Made by a program: the position numbers and the translations under genes. The notes under the pieces were generated by a model. That model did not search any database. It saw only the letters and a program-made list of their open reading frames with translations, and was not told the origin of the DNA. Below, in pieces: positions 12,691-24,746 of a DNA stretch of 64,000 bases. The first letter of the stretch is position 1. The number at the start of each line of letters is the position of its first letter. This stretch comes from Moringa oleifera (lineage: Eukaryota; Streptophyta; Magnoliopsida; Brassicales; Moringaceae): NCBI GenBank assembly GCA_021397835.1, contig JAJFZO010000609.1, positions 12,960,001 through 13,024,000 of the forward strand. Direction: 5' to 3'.

Positions 12691-14418
12691 GCTCCATGGC
12701 TTTGCATTTGATCGGCTTGGTGAGTATATGGGACACAGTAAGTATTTACCTACATTTTATGGGATTCTTCTTGATTTTTGGGTTGCTATTATCCTGTACA
12801 GTATTTTGTCACAGCTCATGTGTTGTAAATCACCGTATGAGTTGCTTCAGAAGTAGTAAGCACTGTGTTCAGAGGGTTGCCGCATGATTAACTCTTTGTT
12901 AATGGTAACTATCTGAATGCTATTCCTTCTTTTGGTAAATGTTACTCAAAAAGGGAAAATTGAAGAATTATCTGAAGCTGTTCCCATTGTCATTCTATTT
13001 TTGATAGATAATACCCGGTCACACACATGCATAAACGGGGATGTTTCTGGCTTCTTGGGTGAATTCTGGTGTCTAAGATAGTAAACTGTCTTGTACTGGT
13101 GGTTTCTTCGCAGAATTGGTGGAACACATTACACATGTTGATGAAGCCAGGCTCCTGTTCATGGAAATCAGGCAGTTTTTAGTATAGGGCATGTAAAGGT
13201 TTGTTGCCAACTAATTTTAGGGCATTTTTGGGTCTTGATATGAAGTTTTTTGCTGGGATGAGGGGCTCACTATTTTCTGTACTACAGTCCACCAGGAATG
13301 ATGTGTAAGCTTCTATATTTTGTGAGTTATAAAAAGCTCGGTACACCTTTGCTGCCAGATTTCTTGCCAAGTATTTTAAGCATGGCTTACCTACTGTACT
13401 CATCATTCAATTCTCATCTCCATGGTGAAGAAAACTGAGGAATCTCATGTTTTTTCATTAACTTGAATTTATAGTATGTTTGTAGAGTCTCTTTCTCATT
13501 CCCTTTGTATTCTGGTTGCCTCTCTTATCTTCCTTTTGGCCTTTGTTTTTGTTTTCTTCGGTTCAAGTTTGGCTTGCGTATTTAATACCTGCTGGTTCAA
13601 AGGCATTGCTCAAGAGTAAAAAGCGAACAAAGAGAGCCAAAACCTTTCAAATTTTCTGATCCAGTGTTGAAGATGATGGTATTTACCACATTTGATAATG
13701 AACAACAAAACTTGAGGATGGAGATTGTATCCGGAGTAAGCTGAAGCTGACACTGACATTTCAACTGGTTGATCGGCAATATTCAGATGTGTTTCAGTTG
13801 GCCTACTTAACCACACCATCTTTAAAATATTGAGATATTGAAGATGTCATAAACTAAATACAATAAGAAGGAGATAATTCTAGGTGAAGTGTGGTCTTTG
13901 ACTTGGTGCAACTGTTTGGTTCCCCTGAAGCTTTCTTTCTTCCCCCATTAAATGGTGTAGTTGATATTTTGGGCCCAAACATCTCGAATTTGAAAACAAG
14001 AACCAATTAGGCAAACTTGTTTCTTCTGTTACAGCCGTCTATCATTAAATCGTTAGGCGGTTGTTTTGTTTTCGCGTCTCTTTTTGTTTATTAGGTTATT
14101 TCTACGGGCCTCGATCCAATCTAATCTAACCTGTTTGATTCATGCATTATTGATCCGAAACGGTCCAATCACAGCGTTATGGCCATCGGCAGCATGATAG
14201 TTTACATGTTGTATGTGAAACGACGACGCCGCATTTAAAAAATGTTGCCGTTGAATTAAAATGCGTTGAGAAGTACACCTCGTAATCAATTAAAGCGAGT
14301 AAGATTTTGAGTTGGACTCTCAGCGCGTTCCTAGGCTTTTCCCTCTGCTCTCTCTGCACACCTCTCTGTACTAGCTTGGCAGTACTGCTCTTGCTTTTCA
14401 TGCTCTGCTCATTTCTTC
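12691..14418. other. ASI1 3'UTR and intergenic DNA
   Basis: No coding region is supported here; the short ORFs match no family I recognise. The left part should hold the ASI1 3'UTR and poly(A) site. The right part (about 14000-14418) should be the promoter of the next gene, but no clear TATA box was seen. Confidence 0.5.
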
Positions 14419-14456
14419 CATCTCTCTCTCTCTCTCTCTCTGCCTCTCTCTCTGCT
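14419..14456. repeat. CT/GA microsatellite in the leader of the DUF630/632 gene
   Basis: A (TC)n run at 14419-14440 continues as an imperfect CT tract to about 14456. A 16-base A-run follows at 14530-14545, and the start codon is at 14630. CT-rich leaders are common in plant 5'UTRs. Confidence 0.75.
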
Positions 14457-14629
14457 TGCACATTTCTCTTGGCAACTTTCCCATCTCTTTTCTCTTTTAA
14501 ACCAAAACTCTCTGCCATTTGGTTAAAGGAAAAAAAAAAAAAAAAGACAAGGAGACCATAACGTTTAAAGATACTTCCAGCGTAAGCTGGTGTGAATAAA
14601 CTCTGCAAACCAAGCATCTTTCGAGAAAA

Positions 14630-17600
14630 ATGGGTTGTGCGCAATCGAGAGTAGACAACGAGGAGTCAGTCTCGCGATGTAAGGAACGCAAGACCTTGAT
14701 GAAGGAGGCTGTAGTCGCCCGCAACGCCTTCTCGGCAGGCCACTCAGGCTACGCAGTCTCCCTAAAGAACACCGGCGCCGCTCTCAGTGACTATGGCCAC
14801 GGCGAAGCTGACGAATCTCTTTACCACGAGGAGCAACAACAGCAGCCAATTGACGCCACTCCGCAACCCCCTCCCCCTCCCCCTCCCCCGATCGACAACC
14901 TCCCTCCCCCGCCCCCTCCCCTCCCCAACTTCTCCCCCAGCCCCATCAAGCGGGCCAAGAGCATGCCCGCAATCCCCGTCAAGGCTCGGAAGCCCGCCCG
15001 CCACCTCGATTCCTCTGTAATCGCCGAGGAAGAAGAAGAAGAAGAAGAAGAAGAAGAACAAGAAGGAGAAGAAGAAGAAGAAGAGGAACATGGTGGTGGG
15101 AGGGATGTCAAGGATGGTTTGAGTCAAGGGGTCCACGGGGAAGTGGCGGTTCCTCCGGCGTCGCAGGACATGACACCGCCGAGGACTCCGGAGAGTGTTA
15201 GCAATATGGGGAAGCAGCCAGAGATATCACCACCGCCGATGCCGGAGGCCAAAAACATGCCTTGGGATTATTTCTTCATGGTGGATCACATGCCAGGGCC
15301 GAGCTTAGATGATGCTGATATCGACAAGGAGAATGAAAACCGAAATGTGGATGAGGAGACTGTACCCTTTGGAAATGTGGGTGTCGCAAGCAATGGTAGT
15401 AATGGGGTTGAAATCGACCCGAAGACCCCCGAGAAAGTGGAGGAAGAGAAAGAGGAGGAGGAGGAGGTGAAGAAGGGGAAGCAGAAAATCGAGCATTCAT
15501 ACACAGCACCCGCCGAGTTCAGGCGGGTGCTAAAATCGGGTTCGGGCGTGAGTTTGATGAAGGTGCTGAATGACATCGATGACCATTTCCTAAAAGCATC
15601 GGAGAGTGCTCAGGAGGTTTCCAAGATGCTTGAAGCCACGAGGCTGCATTATCACTCCAATTTCGCTGATAATCGAGGTAATTGTCTTTTGATCCTTGGT
15701 CCAGCATTCTTGGTTTCAAGGTTTCCTAGATTTAAAGCTTGTACTATGTGATTGATTTGCCAGGAAATTTGGGTTTGTAATGTAAGAGAAACGCCATTCA
15801 TTCCTTTGAGTGATAGCTTTTGCATTAGAATGTATATTCGTGGCGAATTGAAAAATCAGATAATCCCCAAAACTGATAACTTTCAAAAGATCTTAAGCAC
15901 TTTTTATATAGATGGAGCTTTTTGTCTTTCATGTGGCTTTATGTGAGAATCTAACCTCAACCTCAGATCTCTTTCTTACGGTTTGTAAAAGCAAGAAAGC
16001 CCAGTCAAGTTTCTTTTCTGCTTTTATCTTTTCATCTGTCTTCTGATTGGTGCCCAAGTGCTTGCAAATTAACAAATCTTTACTTGTGAATTCTTTACCC
16101 CATTAAGTTATTAAGGGTGATTATCACCAACATCAAGTTAGAGGCCAGAACAATTCCTCTGATATAGAAGTAGATACCAAAATCTTATTGTGAGTGTCTT
16201 TTTACTTAGCTGACTTACGGGTTTAGTTTATTGATCCCTTCCTTTTTTCACCATTGAAATTTTTATGCTACTATGTTGGGCTCTTGCTTATGAAACTGAC
16301 ATGCTGTGACACATGCAGGACATATTGATCATTCTGCAAGGGTCATGCGTGTTATCACATGGAATAGGTCATTCAGGGGTATGCAAAATGGGGAAGGTGG
16401 AAAGGATGATTTCGATTCAGAAGAATATGAAACTCTTGCGACTGTTTTGGATAAGTTGTTAGCATGGGAGAAGAAACTTTATGATGAAGTGAAGGTACAT
16501 GCTGACACTTGTCATATTCACCTGTTTCTTCTTCGACTATGGAACCTTATAAACTAGTGTCTTTGTGTGGCTTTTGTCTGCTGTCAATTTCTGTGGAATT
16601 TTAACTACCATGTTGTTGTTTCTTGTTTGCCTCTCAGTCAAAGATTAATTTGCATTTCCTCTTATCTACCAATCACCCTTCCAAAAGTGCATTACACTAT
16701 ACTTTACCTGGTCAAGCTATGATCTTGTTTTGAATCTTTTTGGTGTTTGGTTCTTGTTCATAGCAAGGTGAGCTCATGAAGCTTGAGTATCAGAGGAAGG
16801 TTACTATCCTAAACAGGCAGAAGAAACGTGGTGCTAGTGCTGAAACCTTAGAGAAAACAAAAGCAGCTGTGAGTCATCTGCATACAAGATACATAGTTGA
16901 CATGCAGTCCATGGATTCAACAGTTTCAGAAGTAAATCGGTTACGTGATGATCAGTTGTACCCAAAGCTAGTTGCTCTTGTAGAAGGGTAAGTTTCAATG
17001 AGAAACTCCATGCTATTCCTTCTTGCTTTTTGTTTGCTTTTGTGCACTGTCTGGTTATATGTTCATTGGGAGCTTGAATTTTTGTTTCTAGACAACAAAC
17101 TAAAGCATACTAAAATGACCCGTCATGCACTCTAGTGAGACTATTCCATGGGCTAGTTGCAGTTTCGGTCTTTTCTTTGCTGCATGTTGGTGTCTTTTAG
17201 AATTGGATTGGATAATCACCTTGAGAGTAAAAGCACTTCCCATTGCAGCCTGGAATACCTCTGACTCTTTCCTGTTTTCTTTTTCTTATCAGTTGAGCTT
17301 GTATAAATGTCAAACCATAAGCAGCCATTGTGTTTCTTGAGTAGTCTTCCTTATTAAATCTATTTGCCATGAATGAACGCCCCGCCTTCTCTCTTTCTCT
17401 TCCCTACCCTGCTCTCCCTCCTCTCTCTAAAAGCTTAAGAGTGAAAAATCTCAATCAAACCATCTTTCAGTCTCATTTCTTTCCATGCTTTTGATATCAG
17501 ATCAACTTGTTCCTTGATTTGCTACTGTTGATTTCCTTTATTCATACGACATCATCTCCTCTGGTGGCTTGTTTTTTCTGCGTACCTGAAATGATTATCA

Positions 17601-18540
17601 AGAAAGATGAAATTAGTTATGTAGAGAATAAAAACAAGTGATATATGTGTTTTGTGCCTTCAACAAAAGGTTTATACTTACAGAAACCTGGAAGGGAACT
17701 TAACTGTGAGTATATATGTTTCGACTCTTTGACTGCAGGATGGTCAAGATGTGGGGAAGCATGGCCATACATCATGACAGCCAACTGAAGATTGTTACGG
17801 ATCTCAAATCCCTTGACCTCGCACATGCCCCCAAGGAAACAACGAAGCAGCACCACGAGCGCACTAAGCAGCTTTGGAATGTTATTCAAGAATGGCACTC
17901 TCAGTTTGAAAAGCTTGTGACATATCAAAAACAATACATTCAAGCTCTAAATAGCTGGTTGAAGTTAAACATCATTCCCATCGAAAGCAGCCTAAGAGAG
18001 AAGATCTCATCCCCTCCGAGAGTACAACACCCGCCAATCCAAGCCCTCCTTCATTCATGGCATGACTGTCTTGAAAAGCTCCCAGATGAGCTTGCCAAAT
18101 CTGCAATTTCATCCTTTGCTGCTGTGATCAAGACTATACTACTCCATCAGGAGGAAGAGATGAAGCTAAAGGAGAAGTGTGAAGAGACCCGGAAGGAGTA
18201 TTTGCGCAAGAATCAGGCATTTGAAGAATGGCATCAGAAGTACATGCAACGTAAAACTCCTGATGAAACAGATGCAGGAACAGGTGAAGACACAAATCCG
18301 AAAGATCCAGTCTCAGAGAGGCATTTTGCAGTAGAGACCTTGAAGAAGAGACTGGAAGAGGAAATTGAAGCTCACCAGAGGCATTGTGTGCAGGTCAGAG
18401 AGAAGTCACTGGGTAGTCTCAAAATTCGCTTGCCTGAGCTATTTCGCGCTATGTCAGACTATTCCCATGCTTGTTGTGAGGTATATGAGAAGTTGAGGTC
18501 TATCACTCATTCACAGAAATCAAATGGTGGCCCGCCATGA
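14630..18540 (+). CDS. DUF630/DUF632 protein, APSR1/NRG2-like
   Basis: Four exons: 14630-15677, 16319-16494, 16764-16987, 17739-18540; 749 aa. The protein begins MGCAQS, a plant N-myristoylation (Gly2) and palmitoylation (Cys3) signal, so plasma-membrane association is likely. The DUF630 region is about residues 1-60. A proline-rich stretch follows at about 80-105, then a long Glu run encoded by GAA repeats at about 15029-15090. DUF632 covers about 303-640, with long predicted coiled coils. Relatives include Arabidopsis APSR1 and NRG2 and rice REL2, linked to phosphate starvation, nitrate signalling and leaf shape. Which paralogue this is cannot be told by eye. Start choice is fixed by the family N-terminus. 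Confidence 0.9.
15029..15090 (+). repeat. GAA trinucleotide repeat coding for poly-Glu
   Basis: A run of GAA/GAG codons inside exon 1 of the DUF630/632 gene gives a Glu stretch broken by one Gln and a few Gly. It is in frame, so changes in repeat number would alter only the acidic linker length. Confidence 0.8.
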
Positions 18541-19652
18541 ATATGTAAGCTTTGGTTTGTTTACTAGATCAACTTAAGCATTATTAACTGTAGTTTTTTT
18601 TTTGTAGACATCACCTTCCTTCTCGCAATGGCAATATTAGCTATCCTTCTTCTTGTGTGAAACATGTGGCTTCTGTATTTTTCGAAATCTGAGCTAACAA
18701 ATGAGCTAACAAATTTGCTTGAGGCATTGACCATTTGTTGCCTTAAATCATGTGTTGAATGAGGCACTTAAGGTTACATTTTAACCCATACGGCAAAGAT
18801 TTTGCATTTCATTGTGTGACATGTTCATTTCAAAGGAAAGGAGTCCCAAAAATTATCATTTATTCTCACCTCATGGCTCATTATCTGTGGGAAATTTGAT
18901 AAACTCAGATCAGAACTTAGAGATCAACTACACAATTCAGAATTCGTGGTTGCCTTTTCACTCCTGAGTTCAAAAGGGTATGTAGATCAAATTTTCTTTT
19001 TCCAAAATTTCAAATCAACTTCAAGAAATATGTTTATTCTTTATTTTATGTATGTTAAGAAACTTATCTATTGACTATATTGAAAAATTGAAATATTCAA
19101 AATGATTTTAATATAATTTGATGCAGAAACATACTTTTCAAAATTTAAAAATGGCTTCCGAGGGACACAAAGATTGGCATGCGGCTAGCAGAAGTAGACC
19201 TTTCGGCGGTATTAATTTGACCCTCAAGTTAAATTAATTGTCGGGAGCCTTTCTACCAATCCAGCCGCGGCTTTCTAGTACCGCCTCTCTTACCAATTTG
19301 CCAGATGGCTAAAACCCGCTTAAGCCCCTAGCCAAGCCGGTTAACGACTGTTCACCCTTTTCTGTTTAGTTATTTTCAAATTTCTCAAAAAGACGTGAAA
19401 TAAGAATAAACAATGAATATTTTATTAATTATAAACTAAAATTAAGAGTATTAAATTATTTTCATGAATAAACAGAGAATGCGGGTTGTAAAAACTAATC
19501 AATATATAAATGCTTGCAGCATGATATTAGTAAGCCAAGCTGAGCCGGGTTTAATTGGTTCAGGTTTAGTCAAAGCTAATCCCATTCCGAGTCTCGTTTT
19601 TCACATAGGTGGCTGAAGAGTTAACTCACCTGCCTTTTGAAGGAATCATGTC
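18541..19652. other. Intergenic DNA with a GC-richer island
   Basis: No gene is supported. The left part is the likely 3'UTR of the DUF630/632 gene. At about 19150-19370 a visibly GC-richer block with abrupt edges sits in AT-rich surroundings. I do not recognise it; it shows no long ORF. Confidence 0.5.
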
Positions 19653-19660
19653 TATATATA
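19653..19660 (+). promoter_or_regulatory. Probable TATA box of the small-protein gene
   Basis: TATATATA is about 80 bp before the chosen ATG at 19739, leaving a leader of about 50 nt. Because it lies downstream of the alternative ATG at 19637, it argues against that longer start. Confidence 0.5.
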
Positions 19661-19738
19661 TTACGGTGGTTCAGGTTGCATGCATTGTTATATTATTATA
19701 AGCCTCTCTGGTTCCTAAAACAACAGGTGCTTCAATCA

Positions 19739-20065
19739 ATGGGAATAAAGAATTGGCGAAGCTCAAGCAGCAGAGAAAGAACAATCACACTGGGAAAGGG
19801 CTACAGGCAAGGTGGTAGTGGTGAGTGCCAGGATTCCCAGCCAAGATGGCAACTTCTATGGAAGAAGATCAAGAGAGAAAAGAAAAGAATTTTCAACTCT
19901 GCGACTGTTACATTGCAGCAGCCTTGTTATAAGTATGATGCTCATGATTACTTACAGAATTTCGATCAAGGAACTGCCTGGCAAGACCCTGATGTTCTTC
20001 CTCGCTCTTTCTCCTCCCGCTTTGCTGATCCCTCCAGGACTACACGAATGAGTTCCTTCATATGA
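19739..20065 (+). CDS. Small plant protein of unknown function (108 aa)
   Basis: Intronless ORF with the start placed at MGIKNWRSSSS. An in-frame ATG 102 bp upstream would precede the TATA box and add a hydrophobic, non-conserved-looking stretch. The central part is basic (LLWKKIKREKKRIF). It is followed by YKYDAHDYLQNFDQG and a Ser/Arg-rich end (LPRSFSSRFADPSR). This pattern recalls a small uncharacterised land-plant family with a Trp-Lys basic core and a YD-x-x-x-Y-x-QNFD motif. No signal peptide or membrane span is evident. I assign no function. Confidence 0.65.
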   Translation: MGIKNWRSSSSRERTITLGKGYRQGGSGECQDSQPRWQLLWKKIKREKKRIFNSATVTLQQPCYKYDAHDYLQNFDQGTAWQDPDVLPRSFSSRFADPSRTTRMSSFI

Positions 20066-21368
20066 TGATCATTTCATCTGTCTCCGTGTATGCCTGCCTG
20101 TGTTTTGGATTTTGATGTCCATACAATTTTTCCTAGTTTTATTGTACAAATGATTCTGTCAAGTCTTCATCTTCTCGTTCTGTTTTGACCAATTACATAG
20201 AATCTAGCATCGATTTCTACAGAGTTGCCCCTGTTTCAGTATCCTACTTCTTTGACGCAAGTAGGCAAGAACCTAGAACAAAGAGAAAAGCTTTAATGTT
20301 TTCCACTTACTTTATTCACAAGCAGCTGAAGATGCTGGCTTCATGGCCTCTTGGTTTCTCCCATTCCATACCTTTTTCACTATTCACAGTGGAGGACAGT
20401 ATGATTGTAACAAAGAGAATCTTGCAACATTAGTATTTGTTTTTTATGCATTTATTCTCAAATCTATCAACTGGTCTTTATTTTTATATATAGACATTCA
20501 AATTCAAATGGACCAAAATGAGATGCTTTATTAACTTTTTTGTTTTTTTCTTTGCACCATTAACTGACTCTCATTCCTGTAGAAGACAATTTCTGAAGGG
20601 TTTTCCTCTCCATTAATAAGCTTAATTATGAGTTTATTCACCAAAAGTTTTCTCTTTCTGATGCTATATAATGCCTAACCAAAAGGCTAAATCATACCAT
20701 ATTATTATTTTGATATAGACCCACAAGATTCTCAGGCAAAAGGAGGCAACTATTTTTGTAATGGTCAAGGGTAGTAATTAATTGATGGAATGTCATTTGC
20801 AGCAATTCAAACTAATGTTAACACACTAATTTTGTTCCCAAATATAGAATTCATAATCCATTCACATGGCTGCTAAATGAGTCACAGGACCCAAAAGCGT
20901 GGCTCAATCATGCTTTCCAGCTTATACCTGTACAATATGCCACCACATTCTCACCATTAGCACAATCATTCAGATTGTCTTTTTCACATCTTCTATGCAC
21001 TTTCAAGTTGCTCAGCTTGGCCGGGCCTCCAAAACATGGCATCTGAGCTTCTGCCTTCTTGCACTTTAGCAACTTTTTCCTCATTCTGACCAAATACTGT
21101 ACCCACTATATTCACCACCAGGAAGCAAATATAAGAAATATGGGAACATTCAAAATTTTGCATCTAGACATTCATATATATAATCTGAAAGTTTCCAGAT
21201 TTATTTCTTATCAATCAATGTGCTGTGTTGATGTGTTTCTTATACAACACTCTCAGATGTAAGATGTTTAGGGAGTGATGATAAGCCCATCTGTTTGACA
21301 GAATAATTAGGGAATCAAGTGTGAATTTTTACAACTGCATGTGGTTTGGTTGCTAGCTGACACAGTAT
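20066..21368. other. Intergenic DNA and GLB3 3' flank
   Basis: No gene is firmly supported. On the minus strand a short ORF at 20908-21093 follows an acceptor-like TTTGGTCAG. In one frame the sequence after that AG begins N-E-E-K, which resembles the tail of other GLB3 proteins after KNQ. The upstream exon has no fitting GT donor, so I did not join them. Confidence 0.4.
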
Positions 21369-23373
21369 TCATCGACTCTGGTTCTTCAACTCGTCTCCAG
21401 CCACAAGAAAGAATGCAGTGTGCCTGAAAGACATTGGATGTTCTCAATATCTCATTAATTTAGAAAAAAAGAAACAACAAACTTTAAACAATACCTAACT
21501 AACAAAGAATATGAAATCTGGGGAAGTCTTTACCTGAAAAAATTCATCATTTTGATTTTTGAATCATCATCTATATCTGGGGTGCAGTCCAATGCATTTT
21601 CCATGTGATGTAACCATCTTTCTGCAGCTTGATGTGTCACAGGAAATGACCGGTGACGTCCAATCAGAGCAGGATGCCCTACATGAGATACACAAGAAAA
21701 TGAGTAAAAAGAAGCACGTAAAATCTCTTTCCTAGTTAATATCAAACACACAGCGACGAGTATGAAAGTCTCAAAGCCCAGAAACCTTTTTTTCCTTCTT
21801 TTTTTTTTTTTGTTTTATAGGTCTTCCATTCTTAGATCACTGCTATTAATGAAGAGAAGCAAAATAATGTGAAAGAGCAAACCTACTCCTGACACTTGTG
21901 AAGACATGAGATTTCTAAGAAATGGAAAAGGAGAGGAATGCTAGAGCATGAATCCAAATTAGTGTTTTGTTTGCTTCTTGATCTTTAATTTCTTAAAACT
22001 AAAGCCCAACTATTGCAACTCTTGCTGGTTAGGGAGCATATCTTACTTGTCACAAGTACATTGTTGCATGCTTGAATTAATCAAATCTATGTTAGCAAAG
22101 GGGGCTGAGGGCTAGAGAAGGACCAATGGTGGAATAATTCTCTGTTAGCACTTTTCATAGGAAAAAGATTGCTCCAACTTTTTGAAAGTAAAAATATCAA
22201 CATCAGAAAGACAAATAATGACAACAATGTGTGTGGTAAGGAAAACACAAGAGTACACACAAGCCCTAGATAAGTTCCTTCATATCCGATTTGTCAGGAA
22301 GCCACCACAAGCATGTTGCCCCATTTCTTTCCAGTCTATTCATTCATGGATTTCTGGTTACAAGAGATATAAGTATCATAATCTGAGGCAAGACATCCTT
22401 GGTTTTCATCACCGCTTTTTGCAAACATGATGTTGCACCAATCCTAAAATAGAACATCTTATAACCAAATCCAAGGAAATTGTGAACAGTGCTTCTGTGA
22501 AGTTTGAGAACTAGACACAAGGAAACTCTCATTTAATGTTTCATACTGCAGAAGAAGAAAACATTTCATAAACAAAAGGACCCAAAAAGTTCACCATGGT
22601 TATATAGGGAGGATCGTAAACAGTATCCACATGAAAGTTTGAACTTGAGAGAAATGAAGATGCTAACCTTTCCTCTGAGAATACAGAGGAGGTCCTCCCA
22701 TTCTCTGCACGAAGAACTCGTATTGGTTCTGTATTGCATCTTCTTTATTGGAGTTTGCAAAAATTGACCGAAACCACTCTTCTTCATCATCATAAACCCT
22801 AATCCCCATTCGTTTCAAACAACGACGTCAAGAAAGAGACCTTCACATCCATCTCAGAATACTCAAATATAAAATGTTTGATCTTAGTTTGTTAACATCC
22901 AAACGAAGAATCAAAGTGGCAGCACCTGTTAAAATTTATTTTCAACCAAGCAAATCTTAAAATCTCTAATCGAAATGGCAAACCTGATTCCATTATAGTA
23001 AAGGAGAAAGAGAAAAGAAAAGAAGGCAGAAAATGAAAATGTTTTCTCCTTTTCCTTTAAGGGGGGAAAATGAAAAAAAGAAAACTAAGCCTTTAACCAG
23101 AACGAGCTCAGTTGAGCTCAGTCCCCGCTGACCTCAACGCAACAACACAAAGCACACCATTCAAAGGCTCACCGCGCATACATCACATGCACAGCTACAT
23201 GATCACTTGCTTACATACTATATTAACTAGAAGTACCTATTATAGAAGTTGGTGGAGAGGTTAACGAACGTCTGGAGGCCCAATTTCTGAAACAAATTGG
23301 TGTCGTCAATGGCGAAAGCGTCGGCCGGGTCAACTCCGCTCCATTCGGACGCCTTCTGTTGCAGTGATTGCAT
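21369..23373 (-). CDS. GLB3: 2-on-2 (truncated) hemoglobin GLB3
   Basis: Four exons on the minus strand: 23373-23237, 22798-22668, 21678-21534, 21423-21369; 155 aa, all phases consistent. It starts [14 protein letters not shown], as in the family, and includes [14 protein letters not shown], the [14 protein letters not shown] helix B region with a Tyr, and [19 protein letters not shown], which holds the likely proximal His. RWLHHM and [19 protein letters not shown] follow. Plant class-3 hemoglobins bind O2 and NO; cellular roles remain loosely defined. The protein stops soon after DELKNQSR, roughly 15-20 residues shorter than the Arabidopsis protein as I recall it. The reading frame stays open 53 codons upstream of the chosen ATG, through a GA repeat; I treat that as leader. 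Confidence 0.9.
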
Positions 23374-23397
23374 CTCTCTCTCTCTCTCTCTCTCTCT
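23373..23397. repeat. TC/GA microsatellite at the GLB3 start
   Basis: Twenty-five bases of TC repeat on the plus strand directly abut the GLB3 start codon. On the transcript this is a GA-rich leader that would read as alternating Arg-Glu if translated. Confidence 0.85.
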
Positions 23398-23532
23398 TCC
23401 TCTCTTTTGGATACACAAGAACCCAATGCAACAAGACTTGTATAACAGAGTCGTGCGCCTGTGGCCTGTGGCATTTAAAGGAGGCTTGCGAGGGTCGCAT
23501 GGTTTCAACCCGCTTTTTGACCGCATTTGCAT

Positions 23533-23542
23533 GGCACGTGCC
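23533..23542. promoter_or_regulatory. G-box palindrome upstream of GLB3
   Basis: GGCACGTGCC is a perfect 10-bp palindrome with a CACGTG core, about 160 bp upstream of the GLB3 start codon. CACGTG is the binding core of plant bZIP and bHLH factors. Whether it lies in promoter or leader depends on the unknown transcription start. Confidence 0.45.
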
Positions 23543-24737
23543 GTCTACTTAATCCACCCTTCACTCTGGGAATCCGTCCATCAGAGACTGGTATATATTT
23601 ATAATTATTAACAAAGGAATAAACTGTGGGCTTCCTTTGGTTAACTAGTGGGCGCGTGGTCCCCATATCCCTCAAAATAAATGAAGCCATGGTGAGCTCA
23701 CACTCGTTATATACGCCGAATTGTCGTTTTCTTGATGTATCATTATTGATTGTATATTATTACTTTCCATTATTCTTTATTAATAATAATTATGTAATTA
23801 AAAAAAATTCCTATTGCAGGATTAGGTCCGTCCACACGGCACTTATAATCTCGTGCAACTTAAAAATTCAACATTTTCATGAAAATTTCCATTAATTTTG
23901 TATTAATATAAATTTAATTAAAAGTGCGATTTTAACTCTCATTCGTTTCAACTTTTTTTTTGGTTAAACATTTATATTAATTATTAATTATTAATAATGA
24001 ATTATTTTTTCATGTCATACTGATTTTTATTTGATTTAAAATTTTTATAAATATAAAAATATTTAAATTAAAATGATAAAAAATATTTAAATTTTAAAAT
24101 ATATATTATTTAAATTTTAAAAATTAATAAAAATAACATGTGAAATAAAAATTATTCAAATTTAAAAGGTAAATTTGAAATAATGTATATAAATAATTTG
24201 AATAGTTTTTTAAATATTAAAAAAAAATATTCTAAAATTTTTTCAATTAAAACTTAATTTAAATTAAATTAGTAGATTTAAATTGAATTTATTATCTTTT
24301 AAATATCCATTTTCAACTTTACATATAAAATATATTTTTAAATTTTAAATAACTTATTATTCCAAAGAAAAAGTAATGCCCCGGGTCATGGCCCGGGAAG
24401 CTCTGATCATAACGAGGGCCGAACAGCCCAATCTAATTGATTTTCCTGACGAAGGGCGAACCCATTTGATGCGGGTCCCTAAATGAGTCCAAGGTCCATT
24501 TGATGCGGGTCCACAAGATGATAGGCGGCCATCACCACCTTATTCACAATAAAGCGTGACGTATCATGCACCGCGATGCACACAATAAACAAATTGCGCG
24601 CATATGTATTTCACTGTATCCTGTTTGCAGTCTCAATCCTATGAAGATCTCAGGAAGCCCTAACTTGCTTCGAAGTTTTGCTAGAATTTTTGTCTTGCAG
24701 ATATATTTCGTGTAAACTTCATTGTATCGTCTAGTGC
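23543..24737. other. Intergenic DNA between GLB3 and AFC3, with a very AT-rich stretch
   Basis: This is the shared upstream region of two divergent genes. At about 23880-24365 the sequence is almost all A and T with many short AAATTTTAAA-like words and no coding capacity. Near 24378 the palindromic word CCCGGG occurs twice close together, and CATTTGATGCGGGTCC is repeated directly around 24462-24512. Either could be regulatory; nothing here decides it. Confidence 0.5.
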
Positions 24738-24743
24738 ATGTAG
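24738..24743 (+). promoter_or_regulatory. AUG-stop minimal upstream ORF of AFC3
   Basis: ATGTAG lies 3 bp before the AFC3 start codon at 24747. It is a start codon followed at once by a stop. Such elements can stall or divert ribosomes, as known for AUGUAA in Arabidopsis NIP5;1. It acts only if the transcript begins upstream of it, which the spacing makes likely. Confidence 0.6.
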
Positions 24744-24746
24744 GGG

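Noticed and set aside
14762..15136. Minus-strand frames rich in Phe, Ser and Gly over the DUF630/632 exon
   Set aside because: They are shadows of the proline codons and GAA repeat in the real exon and are low-complexity throughout.
19637..19738. Longer start for the small-protein gene
   Set aside because: The upstream ATG precedes the TATA-like sequence at 19653, and the extra residues look unlike the rest of the protein.
20908..21093. Possible extra GLB3 exon or separate small gene on the minus strand
   Set aside because: The acceptor and the N-E-E-K reading are suggestive. The preceding exon reaches a stop with no usable GT donor, and the ATG frame matches no family.
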